Shown piece by piece: positions 43,032 to 50,975 of a stretch of DNA of 64,000 bases. Origin of the DNA: Flavobacterium lotistagni (lineage in GTDB: Bacteria; Bacteroidota; Bacteroidia; Flavobacteriales; Flavobacteriaceae); assembly GCF_011392125.1 (NCBI RefSeq), contig NZ_JAAJBU010000002.1:186001-250000 (forward strand), written 5' to 3'. The notes beneath the pieces are model-generated. The model worked only from the letters and a program-made list of their open reading frames with translations. It did no database searches and was not told the origin of the DNA. The position numbers and the translations under genes are program-made. How positions within the stretch are numbered: position 1 is the stretch's first letter; each line of letters opens with the position of its first letter.

Positions 43032-44138
43032 ATGCTGGCAATTTTATTTTTCGTTTTTATTGGTATTGTGGCGATTCAGTTGTGTTATTACGTGTTTGTT
43101 TTTGGGAAATTTTCTTTTCTGAAACCCCAGCAGAGCAAGCCTAAAAAAGTACCCATTTCGGTGATTGTTTGTGCTAAGAACGAAGCAGAAAACGTAATTA
43201 AGTTCGTACCGATTCTCGCCCAGCAAGATTACCCTGATTACGAAATTGTGCTCATCGACGATGCCTCTAGCGATGAAACCCTCGATATTTTTGAAGATTT
43301 TGAAAAGCAATACCCGAACATCCGTTTGGTGAAAGTGGAAAACAACGAAGCGTTTTGGGGCAACAAAAAATTTGCCTTAACGCTCGGAATCAAAGCTGCC
43401 AAAAAAGAATACCTTTTGTTTACCGACGCCGATTGTTATCCGATTTCCAAAGATTGGATTCGCGAGATGAGTTCGCAATTTACCTCCGAAAAAACCATTG
43501 TCTTGGGCTACGGTGCCTATGAAAGAGTAGCCGGTTCGTTCTTGAACAAACTCATCCGTTTCGAGACATTGCTCACGGCGGTTCAATATTTTTCCTGGGC
43601 GAAAATCGGTCGTCCGTATATGGGCGTAGGCCGGAACTTAGCTTATAAAAAAGAGGAGTTTTTCAATGTGCGTGGTTTCATGGACCACATGAAAATCCGT
43701 TCGGGCGATGACGATTTGTTCATCAACCAAGCCGCCACCGGAAAAAACACCACAATTTGTTTCTCACCGGAGAGTTTTACTTACTCTATGCCTAAAACTT
43801 CTTTCAAGGATTGGTTCATCCAAAAACGGCGTCATGTAGCCACAGCAAGTTTTTACAAGACTTCAGACCGCTTGCAACTCGGTGTGTTTTACGTTTCGCA
43901 GCTCTTATTCATCGTTTTGCCAATTGTCCTGCTGGCCTTCCAATACCAATGGATTATAGTACTGAGCTTAATTGGTTTTAGGTATTTGTTCACTTGGATT
44001 ACCTTGGGCTTTGCCGCCGGAAAACTGCGCGAGAAAGATGTGATGTATTGGTTCCCAATTTTAGAAATGGTCGTTTTGTTTGTCCAGCTTAATATATTTG
44101 TGACTAACCTTTTCGCTAAACCAGTACAGTGGAAGTAA
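43032..44138 (+). CDS. Family 2 glycosyltransferase, membrane bound
   Basis: The 368-residue protein starts with one membrane helix, then a GT-A catalytic domain (about 40-270) with ISVIVCAKNEAENV, DDASSDE (nucleotide-sugar binding DD), DADCYP (metal-binding DxD) and a QKRRHVATA (Q/RxxRW-like) motif, and three helices at the C-terminus. This is the layout of processive synthases and of undecaprenyl-linked transferases. Donor and product unknown. It overlaps the ECF sigma gene by ten bases. Confidence 0.9.
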   Translation: MLAILFFVFIGIVAIQLCYYVFVFGKFSFLKPQQSKPKKVPISVIVCAKNEAENVIKFVPILAQQDYPDYEIVLIDDASSDETLDIFEDFEKQYPNIRLVKVENNEAFWGNKKFALTLGIKAAKKEYLLFTDADCYPISKDWIREMSSQFTSEKTIVLGYGAYERVAGSFLNKLIRFETLLTAVQYFSWAKIGRPYMGVGRNLAYKKEEFFNVRGFMDHMKIRSGDDDLFINQAATGKNTTICFSPESFTYSMPKTSFKDWFIQKRRHVATASFYKTSDRLQLGVFYVSQLLFIVLPIVLLAFQYQWIIVLSLIGFRYLFTWITLGFAAGKLREKDVMYWFPILEMVVLFVQLNIFVTNLFAKPVQWK

Positions 44139-44677
44139 AAAGAAACATAGCCCAAGCCCAACAAGGCGATCAGGCAGCTTTCACCTTTCTGCTAGACCAT
44201 TATTGGAACGAAGTCTACGGTTTTATGCTCAAGCGCACCGAAAACGAAACCGACACCGAAGACATCACCATCGAGACTTTTGCTAAGGCTTTTGCCAAAA
44301 TTCATACGTACAACCCAGAATTCCAGTTCAATACTTGGCTCATCGCGATTGCCAAAAACGTGCATATTGACATGTTGCGCAAAAGAAAATCCTCGCTTTC
44401 GGTAGATTTTTCAGACCAAGACGATTACCGCGCGAACAACATTGCAGACACCGCGCCTTCTGCCGAAGACAAAATCATCACCGAGCAGAACCTTTCCCAG
44501 TTATTGCGTTGTATCAAACAGCTCAAACCGCGTTATCAGGAAGTGATTCAGTTGCGGTATTTTCAGGAATTGAGCTATCAGGAAATGGCCGACCAATTGG
44601 GCGAGCCGCTGAGCAACATCAAGATCAAACTGCTGCGCGCGAAGAAATTGTTGGCGGAAATTATTAAAAGTAGTTAG
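44129..44677 (+). CDS. ECF-type RNA polymerase sigma factor
   Basis: The 182-residue protein has region 2 (DQAAFTFLLDHYWNEVYGFML, TIETFAKAFAKIHTY, FNTWLIAIAKN) and region 4 (LKPRYQEVIQLRYFQELSYQE and LSNIKIKLLRAKKLL). It starts with GTG at 44129, inside the glycosyltransferase gene, so translation is coupled. No anti-sigma gene follows; repeat family 1 copy 8 begins 29 bases after the stop. Its targets cannot be told from the sequence. Confidence 0.92.
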   Translation: MEVKRNIAQAQQGDQAAFTFLLDHYWNEVYGFMLKRTENETDTEDITIETFAKAFAKIHTYNPEFQFNTWLIAIAKNVHIDMLRKRKSSLSVDFSDQDDYRANNIADTAPSAEDKIITEQNLSQLLRCIKQLKPRYQEVIQLRYFQELSYQEMADQLGEPLSNIKIKLLRAKKLLAEIIKSS

Positions 44678-44699
44678 TAATTAGTAGATAGTAGTTAGG
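44670..44699. repeat. Array of TAGTTAG-type words
   Basis: AGTAGTTAGTAATTAGTAG and variants, joined by GGGTTTTA to family 1 copy 8 exactly as at 3555-3594. Confidence 0.6.
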
Positions 44700-44705
44700 G
44701 TTTTA

Positions 44706-44775
44706 GGAGCCGGGAACCTGCTCTGCGCTGTATCTCTTCGCTACGCTACGAGGATGCCGCTGCGATCAGGGCTAG
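44706..44775 (+). repeat. Repeat family 1, copy 8
   Basis: GGAGCCGGGAACCTGCT is followed by a short tip stem (CTCTTCGCTACG with CTACGAGG) and by GATGCCGCTGCGATCAGGGC. It lies downstream of the sigma factor gene, same sense. Confidence 0.8.
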
Positions 44776-44781
44776 AAAGTG

Positions 44782-45058
44782 CCTGAGTAGCTGAGTGCCT
44801 CAGTGCCTGAGTTAATATAGTTATGGTTTCAGCTATTGCTTTAGATAGTGATTCTTGTTAATACTCAAATTAGATTGACCACTAAATGCGCTAGTCACCG
44901 AATTCAAAATAAGGCACTTAGAGACTCAGGCACTCAAAACCCTAAAACGACCTACCAACACAATCTGAGAATCCACCACTAAATGCGCTATTCACCGAAT
45001 TCAAACTAAGGCACTAAGCGGCTCAGGCACATAGGCACTCAGAAACTCAGTCACTTAC
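44782..45058. repeat. Composite of GTGCCTGAGT words in inverted arrangement
   Basis: AGTGCCTGAGTAGCTGAGTG starts the block; ACTCAGGCACT-type words, its complement, end it. Inside, a 40-base segment starting CCACTAAATGCGCTAGTCAC is repeated after about 105 bases. ACTCAAATTAGATTG in the middle resembles the core of family 3. The stretch 44678-45143 contains no gene. Confidence 0.6.
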
Positions 45059-45143
45059 TTAACAATATTTTCACACCAACCGCGTTGTTAAGAAAAAACA
45101 AGCTTATGAACGGATAAATACTTAACCTTTAATTTTTGAAACA

Positions 45144-45962
45144 ATGTCAAGATTAAGTATTTATGCCAACAGTTGGATCAACCTCGTTTTCGAGGGAAGA
45201 AACCAAGCCTACGGTGCTTTCCAATTGCGCCAGAAAAGCGATGAAACCACCTTGCTTGCCTTTTGTTTAGGCGTTTCATTCGTTGCTATGTTAGTGACAA
45301 TTCCTATGCTGATTTCAAGCTTTACTCCTTACGATCCGGCAAAAGTTACTGATCCGGTTTTCGATCATCCGCAAATCCGCTTGACGCACGTGCAGTTACC
45401 TCAGCCGATAAAACCAACTAAGGCGGCACTTCCGCTAGCAAAAAAGAAAACCGACGATATTAAAGATAAAAAACAACTAGTCAACCCAGAAGTGGTCAAG
45501 GCCAATCCAACACTGGCTGATATCGCCAAAAACAACGAACCGATAAAAGCAACCGAACCAGTGGACAATCCCGGCAAAGGAAAAGATCCTGCACCAGCTA
45601 TTACTACAACTACTCCAACAACGTCACCGGTGAATATCGGAACCGATTCAAGAGAAATTCTCAATACGGCAACCGTTGATAAAATCCCTGAATTTCCGGG
45701 CGGCATTGAAGCGTTTTACCATTATGTAGGAGAAAATTTCGAAAAACCCGAAATCGAGGAAACCGTGAGTGTCATCATGACTTTTGTGGTTGAAAAAGAC
45801 GGCTCAATGACAGACATTCATGTACTTAGAAGCGCCTCACCGAGTATTGATCGTGAAGCTGTTCGCGTATTGAAATCCTTAAAAACCAAATGGAAACCAG
45901 GCCTCAAAAACGGCAAACCGGTCAGAACGGAATATCGACTGCCGATTAAAGTCAAAAAGTAA
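45144..45962 (+). CDS. tonB: Energy transducer TonB
   Basis: TonB links the inner-membrane proton motive force (ExbB/ExbD) to outer-membrane receptors. The 272-residue protein has an N-terminal segment MSRLSIYANSWINLVFEGRN, then a single membrane helix (about 37-58), a Lys/Pro-rich periplasmic linker and a C-terminal TonB domain with FPGGIEAFYHYVGENF and VIMTFVVEKDGSMTDIHVLR. The long N-terminal part before the helix is usual in Bacteroidetes TonB proteins. No exbB or exbD is adjacent. Confidence 0.9.
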   Translation: MSRLSIYANSWINLVFEGRNQAYGAFQLRQKSDETTLLAFCLGVSFVAMLVTIPMLISSFTPYDPAKVTDPVFDHPQIRLTHVQLPQPIKPTKAALPLAKKKTDDIKDKKQLVNPEVVKANPTLADIAKNNEPIKATEPVDNPGKGKDPAPAITTTTPTTSPVNIGTDSREILNTATVDKIPEFPGGIEAFYHYVGENFEKPEIEETVSVIMTFVVEKDGSMTDIHVLRSASPSIDREAVRVLKSLKTKWKPGLKNGKPVRTEYRLPIKVKK

Positions 45963-46047
45963 ACACAGATTTCACGGATTTACACGGATTTTATTTTATT
46001 AAGTAGATGCTGCAAATCAATCTGTGTAAATTTGTGAAATCTGTGTT
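45963..46047. repeat. Inverted repeat of ACACAGATTTCACGGATTT words
   Basis: AACACAGATTTCACGGATTT plus TACACGGATTT is answered by AATCTGTGTAAATTTGTGAA with ATCTGTGTTT after about 26 bases. It begins at the tonB stop codon and could fold into a long hairpin. I recall similar words in other flavobacterial genomes. Confidence 0.7.
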
Positions 46048-46053
46048 TAACAA

Positions 46054-46085
46054 AAAAAGCAGCCTATCAAGGCTGCTTTTCTTTT
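46054..46085. terminator. Bidirectional terminator between tonB and phnA-like gene
   Basis: AAAAGCAGCC and GGCTGCTTTT form a perfect 10-bp stem around TATCAA with A and T tracts. Confidence 0.85.
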
Positions 46086-46293
46086 ATGCTTTCTTTACAA
46101 ACTCAGTTCTGAGCACCATCGCGGTTTTGTTGACGCGGCAGTCAATCTCGGCCGGATCGTCGGTGAGGCGAATGTTTTTAACCATGGTTCCGCGTTTGAT
46201 AACGTCTGAAGAACCTCTGACTTTTAAGTCTTTAATTACGGTAACTGAATCGCCGTCTTGCAATATATTGCCGTTGCTGTCTTTTACGTCCAT
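46084..46293 (-). CDS. PhnA/YjdM C-terminal domain protein
   Basis: The 69-residue protein matches the C-terminal domain of PhnA/Yjd[21 protein letters not shown], then [20 protein letters not shown] and IDCRV, ending LRTEFVKKA. The N-terminal zinc ribbon of full-length YjdM is absent, which is common in stand-alone members. Despite the name the family is not an enzyme of phosphonate use. It sits one base after the M48 protease gene, in the same operon. Confidence 0.88.
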   Translation of the reverse strand: MDVKDSNGNILQDGDSVTVIKDLKVRGSSDVIKRGTMVKNIRLTDDPAEIDCRVNKTAMVLRTEFVKKA

Positions 46294-46294
46294 T

Positions 46295-47167
46295 TTATTT
46301 TTTCTTTTTAGTCGTTTTTTTTGTTGGTTTTTTGGTTGCTTTAGTTGGCTTGGCTGGTTTAGCAGTTTGCTTTACATAAGGCTTATACAAACCGTCTGCT
46401 TCTGCTCTAGCTTTGGCGTTGGCAGCTCTTTCTTTAGAATCTGGATGCGAACTCATCATTCTATCAATAAACGACGCTTCGTTGCCTTCACTCATGGCAG
46501 CCAAAATATTAAATGCCGATTCTTCAGCATTCACATCGTATTTGTTGCGTTTGAGAAAGTCGTAGGCATACACATCGGCTTCCGATTCTTGTTTGCGACT
46601 GTGTTTGCTGTCTAATATGGCATTGGCAATTTTTCCGATTTGACTGTCGGTCACCGCAGCTACCTTGTCTGATTGCGAAGCCGCGGCATCAATCAAAGCT
46701 TCTTTTTGGTAGGCGGCTTTCATCGCATCGCGCGAGTCGTGGTTGGCCACATGTCCGATTTCGTGCCCAATCACGGCTAGTAATTGGTTGTCGTCCATGA
46801 TATCCATCAAGCCTGAAAACACACGCACACTTCCATCGGCAGTGGCAAAAGCATTGACTTCTTTAATCAAATAAACTTTGTAATTCAGTGCAAGGCCGGC
46901 TTCGTTTTTATGCTTACCAAAAACTTTATTAAGTCTGATGGTGTAAGGATCGTTCGGCCCAGCTACTTTATTTTCCGCGTCCATTTTGTCAACAGCCGGT
47001 TTGGATAAAGCGGCAGCATCGGCATCGGAGAACATCAAACCGGTCATGCCCTTTTGTACGGCTCCGAGCGCACGGTCGTTCAGGTTAATATTTTTTAAAT
47101 CGATTTGCGATTGGGCAACACCCGCCACAAGCATCGCAAATCCGGCGAATAGAACTCTAGCTTTCAT
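46295..47167 (-). CDS. M48 family metalloprotease, exported
   Basis: The 290-residue protein has a signal peptide ending near AQSQ (residue 21) and an M48 catalytic domain with HEIGH in [13 protein letters not shown] and the third ligand in a later [14 protein letters not shown]. The final 25 residues are a Lys/Pro/Thr-rich tail. Members such as BepA and LoiP work in periplasmic outer-membrane quality control. The first gene of a two-gene operon with the PhnA-like gene. Confidence 0.9.
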   Translation of the reverse strand: MKARVLFAGFAMLVAGVAQSQIDLKNINLNDRALGAVQKGMTGLMFSDADAAALSKPAVDKMDAENKVAGPNDPYTIRLNKVFGKHKNEAGLALNYKVYLIKEVNAFATADGSVRVFSGLMDIMDDNQLLAVIGHEIGHVANHDSRDAMKAAYQKEALIDAAASQSDKVAAVTDSQIGKIANAILDSKHSRKQESEADVYAYDFLKRNKYDVNAEESAFNILAAMSEGNEASFIDRMMSSHPDSKERAANAKARAEADGLYKPYVKQTAKPAKPTKATKKPTKKTTKKKK

Positions 47168-47240
47168 AATCTATATCTTAAAATTGACCCAGCAAAGATA
47201 GCAACTTCAATGAATCTGTTGTGTTTGCAGTTGAATTTTA

Positions 47241-47248
47241 TATTTTTG
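47241..47248 (+). promoter_or_regulatory. -7 element of the MFS gene
   Basis: TATTTTTG fits TAnnTTTG and lies about 60 bases before the ATG at 47310. The leader contains GACAACCGACAACTGATAAC words of the type seen at 58560 and 63380. Confidence 0.45.
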
Positions 47249-47309
47249 GAACCGTCAGTCGTATCCGCTACACTAACTGACAACCGACAACTGATAACCG
47301 ACAACCACC

Positions 47310-48557
47310 ATGCAACGATTCTCCACTTCAGAAAAAATCAAACACCTTTTAGGTTTCCCAGTCATCGTGGCCGCTTTAGGCTATTTCGTCGACATTTATG
47401 ATTTGTTGCTTTTCGGGATTGTGCGTGTGCCGAGCCTAAAATCGTTAGGCGTTGATGTCGATGTAGCCGGAACGCACATTATGAATTACCAAATGACGGG
47501 CTTGCTTCTAGGCGGTATTTTATGGGGCATTTTAGGTGACAAAAAAGGAAGATTGTCGGTTTTGTTCGGTTCGATCTTGGTCTATTCCTTGGCCAACATC
47601 GCCTGCGGATTCTTGCCGCAAATGCGATTCGGCGACATTGAAACTACCTATTGTGCTTTGCGGTTCATTGCTGGTTTGGGCTTGGCCGGAGAACTCGGTG
47701 CCGGAATCACTTTGGTTTCCGAAAGTTTGCCCAAAGAACTCCGTGCAATCGGAACTTCGCTCGTTGCCGGTTTCGGATTACTTGGCGCAGTAGTAGCACA
47801 GCTTACCGTAGAACTCGCCGGCGATTGGACGTACGCTTATTTTATCGGCGGCGGGCTTGGACTGCTTTTATTATTTTTGCGTGTTGGCGTTTATGAAAGC
47901 GGTATGTATAAGAATCTGGCGCATGACAACAACATTTCGAAAGGGAATTTCTTTTCGCTTTTTACCAGCTCCACACAACTGATCAAATATTTAAAATGTA
48001 TTGCCATTGGTTTACCGACTTGGTTTTGCATCGGGATTTTGGCAGTAATGGCCAACCAATTTGCGCCGGCTTTCGGGATTTCAGATTTGAATCCGGGCAA
48101 GGCAATCATGTGGGCTTATGTCGGGATTTCGGCCGGGGATTTTGCGAGCGGATTTATCTCGCATTGGCTGCATTCGCGCAAAAAAGCGATTTTCTACATG
48201 ATGCTTTTTACGATTATCGGCATCGTGCTGCTCCTCTCCGGCGCGGCGAAAACAGAAAACCAATATTACTTTTATTGCGCGTGGCTTGGTTTGGGAACCG
48301 GCTATTGGGCGATGTTCGTGACTGTTGCCGCAGAACAGTTCGGAACCAATATTAGAAGTACGGCGACCACTACAGTTCCCAATATGGTACGTGGTTTATT
48401 GCCGGTGATGCTGCTTGGTTTTGATTATTTCAAAGTGGATTCGGGTGTAATTGTATCTGCCGCGATTGTCGGAATCATTGTTTTCTTTTTAGGCATTTAC
48501 TCGACTTTGACCATTGCTGAAACGCACGGGCGCGATCTGGATTTTGTGGAAGATTAG
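47310..48557 (+). CDS. MFS transporter
   Basis: The 415-residue protein has about twelve hydrophobic segments. GYFVDIYDLLLFGIVRVPSL in helix 1, GGILWGILGDKKGRLSVLFG (loop 2-3) and RFIAGLGLAGELGAGITLV (helix 4-5) place it in the major facilitator superfamily, near the sugar or aromatic-acid carriers. The substrate is not inferable. It has no adjacent metabolic partner. Confidence 0.88.
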   Translation: MQRFSTSEKIKHLLGFPVIVAALGYFVDIYDLLLFGIVRVPSLKSLGVDVDVAGTHIMNYQMTGLLLGGILWGILGDKKGRLSVLFGSILVYSLANIACGFLPQMRFGDIETTYCALRFIAGLGLAGELGAGITLVSESLPKELRAIGTSLVAGFGLLGAVVAQLTVELAGDWTYAYFIGGGLGLLLLFLRVGVYESGMYKNLAHDNNISKGNFFSLFTSSTQLIKYLKCIAIGLPTWFCIGILAVMANQFAPAFGISDLNPGKAIMWAYVGISAGDFASGFISHWLHSRKKAIFYMMLFTIIGIVLLLSGAAKTENQYYFYCAWLGLGTGYWAMFVTVAAEQFGTNIRSTATTTVPNMVRGLLPVMLLGFDYFKVDSGVIVSAAIVGIIVFFLGIYSTLTIAETHGRDLDFVED

Positions 48558-48559
48558 AC

Positions 48560-48628
48560 AGTATTTTTCATGGCGGCTTGGCGGCTTTGCGTGTTTTTAT
48601 CTTCTCGCTAAGACGCAAAGGCGCAAAT
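48560..48628. repeat. Palindromic CTTTGCG/CGCAAAG element
   Basis: GGCGGCTTTGCGTG is answered by AGACGCAAAGGCGC after about 30 bases. It starts within a few bases of the stop codon, as at 16978. Confidence 0.5.
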
Positions 48629-48656
48629 TTTTATTAATGGGGATTTGTCGTGCTTG

Positions 48657-48787
48657 AGTAGCTGAATGCCTGAGTTTGAATTCGGAAAATTGGACTTTTA
48701 GCTGTAAAATCTAATTTGAATATCAAGAGAAAACAATAAGTAAAACCGGAACTAAAATAACTAAGGCACTAAGGTACTCAGGCACTT
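48657..48787 (-). repeat. Repeat family 3 (MITE-like), copy B
   Basis: Reverse-complement core of the copy at 19804-19937, with most of about 70 core bases matching. Ends are GAGTAGCTGAATGCCTGAGT and ACTAAGGTACTCAGGCACTT, imperfect inverted repeats. It runs directly into family 1 copy 9. Confidence 0.7.
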
Positions 48788-48885
48788 CCTAGCCCTGATA
48801 GCAGCGGCATCCTTTTTAAACCTTCCAGGTTTTGAAAACCTGGAAGGTTTAAAAAGATATAGCGGATAGCAGGTTCCCGGCTCCT
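48788..48885 (-). repeat. Repeat family 1, copy 9
   Basis: All constant blocks are present; the tip is AAACCTTCCAGGTTTT with AAAACCTGGAAGGTTT, a perfect 16-bp stem whose sequence differs from copies 1 and 4 by compensating pairs. It is antisense to both flanking genes. Beyond it at 48899-48928 is an inverted TAGTTAG array, and the lipA promoter begins there. The stretch 48558-48953 holds only repeats. Confidence 0.82.
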
Positions 48886-48927
48886 AAAAACCCAACCACT
48901 ATTTCCTAATTACTAACTACTATTTCC

Positions 48928-48935
48928 TACCTTTG
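48928..48935 (+). promoter_or_regulatory. -7 promoter element of lipA
   Basis: TACCTTTG lies 18 bases before the ATG at 48954, at the edge of the TAGTTAG-type array. Confidence 0.6.
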
Positions 48936-48953
48936 TCGGGCAAAATTTCAGCT

Positions 48954-49823
48954 ATGGAAACCATTCTAGACAACAACTTACCGGTCGGCAAGCCTAAATG
49001 GCTCAAGGTCAAGCTGCCGATTGGAGAAAAATATACCGAGCTACGCGGTTTGGTGGACAAATACAGCCTCAATACCATTTGTACTTCCGGAAGTTGTCCG
49101 AACATGGGCGAATGTTGGGGCGAAGGCACCGCGACTTTCATGATTTTAGGCAATATCTGTACGCGTTCGTGCGGCTTTTGCGGTGTGAAAACCGGACGGC
49201 CCGAAACCGTAGATTGGGACGAACCTGAAAAAGTGGCGCGCTCAATCAAGATCATGAAAATCAAACATGCCGTGATTACCAGCGTAGACCGCGACGACCT
49301 TAAAGACGGAGGATCGATCATTTGGATTGAAACGGTGAAAGCCATCCGTAGAATGAACCCGAACACCACTTTAGAAACGTTGATTCCCGATTTTCAAGGC
49401 ATCGAGCGAAACATCGACCGTATCGTAGAAGCCAACCCTGAAGTCGTTTCGCACAACATGGAAACCGTTCGCCGACTCACACGCGAAGTACGCATCCAAG
49501 CCAAATACGACCGAAGCTTGGAAGTGTTGCGCTATTTAAAAGCGAAAGGCATCAACCGAACCAAATCGGGAATTATGCTCGGCTTGGGCGAAACCGAAGA
49601 AGAAGTGATTCAAACCATGCGCGATTTGCTCGAGGCGAACGTCGATATCGTGACCATCGGGCAATACCTGCAACCAAGTAAAAAACACTTGCCGGTGAAG
49701 GAATTCATCACGCCTGAGCAGTTCAAGAAATACGAAGACATCGGCAAGGAAATGGGCTTCCGCCACGTAGAAAGCGGCGCGCTCGTGCGTTCGAGCTACC
49801 ATGCGGAAAAGCATATTTTATAA
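48954..49823 (+). CDS. lipA: Lipoyl synthase
   Basis: LipA is a radical-SAM enzyme that inserts two sulfurs into octanoyl groups on the E2 and GcvH subunits. The 289-residue protein has the auxiliary cluster motif [12 protein letters not shown] and the radical-[11 protein letters not shown], then [17 protein letters not shown] and [10 protein letters not shown], and ends [14 protein letters not shown]. An in-frame start at 48933 falls in the promoter, so the ATG at 48954 is used. It is monogenic here. Confidence 0.96.
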   Translation: METILDNNLPVGKPKWLKVKLPIGEKYTELRGLVDKYSLNTICTSGSCPNMGECWGEGTATFMILGNICTRSCGFCGVKTGRPETVDWDEPEKVARSIKIMKIKHAVITSVDRDDLKDGGSIIWIETVKAIRRMNPNTTLETLIPDFQGIERNIDRIVEANPEVVSHNMETVRRLTREVRIQAKYDRSLEVLRYLKAKGINRTKSGIMLGLGETEEEVIQTMRDLLEANVDIVTIGQYLQPSKKHLPVKEFITPEQFKKYEDIGKEMGFRHVESGALVRSSYHAEKHIL

Positions 49824-49830
49824 TTTTATT

Positions 49831-49925
49831 GGGGCGTTGCCTACGGCCCGCGCTGTCGGCACTCGCTTTTTGGCTGCATTACATTCCGCCAAAAGAGCTC
49901 AAACAAAGCCTCCATCCCTAACGCA
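49831..49925 (-). repeat. Repeat family 2 copy between lipA and gapA
   Basis: On the minus strand it begins GCGTTAGGGAT and ends GGCAACGCCCC. Inside, GAGCTCTTTTGGC is followed by GCCAAAAAGCGAGTGC: the same frame as the copy at 62995 (GAGCTCTTTTT and AAAAAAGCGAGTGC) but a different tip stem. Confidence 0.7.
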
Positions 49926-49939
49926 AACCTGTGCAAAAC

Positions 49940-50935
49940 ATGATTAAAGTTGCCATCAACGGCTTTGGTAGAATTGGCCGGAATTTGTTCCGATTGCTAA
50001 TCGATCATCCTCAAATTGACGTGGTCGCCATCAATGACATTGCCGACAACAGAACCATGGCGCACCTCATTAAGTACGACAGTATTCACGGGGTTTTGCC
50101 TTACGATTGTTCTTTTAATGACGATTCGATTATTGTTAATGGTAAATCTTACCGGTTCTTCCACCAAAAGAACATTGCAGACATAGACTGGAAATCGCTG
50201 GATATCGATGTAGTCGTTGAATCGACCGGTAAATACAAAACCTTCGACGAGATTAATGCGCACATACTATCGGGCGCAAAAAAAGTCATTCTTTCGGCAC
50301 CTTCTGAAGTCGATTCGATAAAAACAGTGGTGCTTGGCGTCAATGAATCGATACTCGATGGCACTGAACAAATCATTTCCAACGCCAGTTGTACCACCAA
50401 CAATGCCGCTCCGATGATCAAAGTCATTAGCGAACTCTGCGGCATCGAACAAGCTTATATTACTACTGTTCACTCCTACACCACCGACCAGAGTTTGCAC
50501 GACCAACCGCATAAAGACTTACGCCGCGCGCGTGGAGCGAGTCAATCGATTGTTCCAACAACTACCGGAGCGGCCAAAGCGCTTACGAAAATATTTCCCG
50601 AATATGAAGGCAAAATCGGCGGTAGCGGAATTCGCGTTCCGGTTCCTGATGGTTCGTTGACTGATATTACTTGCTATGTAAAACGCGAAGTGACCATCGA
50701 AGAAATCAACCAAGCCTTTGAACATGCCGCGCAAAACCAGCTTAAAGGCATTCTCGCTTACACCAACGACCCGATTGTTTCAGTAGACATTTTGGGCAAC
50801 AGAAATTCGTGTTTGTTCGATGCACAACTCACTTCGGTCATTGGCAAAATGGTCAAAGTCGTGGGCTGGTATGATAACGAAATTGGCTACAGTTCTAGAT
50901 TAATTGATTTAATAATTTTAACTTATCGCAAATAA
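49940..50935 (+). CDS. gapA: Glyceraldehyde-3-phosphate dehydrogenase, type I
   Basis: GAPDH converts glyceraldehyde 3-phosphate to 1,3-bisphosphoglycerate. The 331-residue protein has the NAD motif NGFGRIGRN, an Asp in AINDIADN that favours NAD over NADP, the active-site Cys151 in SNASCTTN and HSYTTDQ. The start MIKVAINGF at 49940 is preferred over a GTG at 49931. Separated from lipA by a family 2 repeat. No other glycolytic gene is nearby. Confidence 0.95.
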   Translation: MIKVAINGFGRIGRNLFRLLIDHPQIDVVAINDIADNRTMAHLIKYDSIHGVLPYDCSFNDDSIIVNGKSYRFFHQKNIADIDWKSLDIDVVVESTGKYKTFDEINAHILSGAKKVILSAPSEVDSIKTVVLGVNESILDGTEQIISNASCTTNNAAPMIKVISELCGIEQAYITTVHSYTTDQSLHDQPHKDLRRARGASQSIVPTTTGAAKALTKIFPEYEGKIGGSGIRVPVPDGSLTDITCYVKREVTIEEINQAFEHAAQNQLKGILAYTNDPIVSVDILGNRNSCLFDAQLTSVIGKMVKVVGWYDNEIGYSSRLIDLIILTYRK

Positions 50936-50975
50936 TTTACTACTTTTAAACCCTTGAATAACAGCCATTCACTTT

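Noticed and set aside
44129..45962. ECF sigma factor, anti-sigma factor and TonB receptor trio
   Set aside because: The next gene is a TonB-type protein, but 466 bases of repeats intervene and there is no anti-sigma or receptor gene.
46084..46293. Phosphonate-utilisation gene
   Set aside because: The PhnA name is historical; only the C-terminal domain is present and no phn genes are near.
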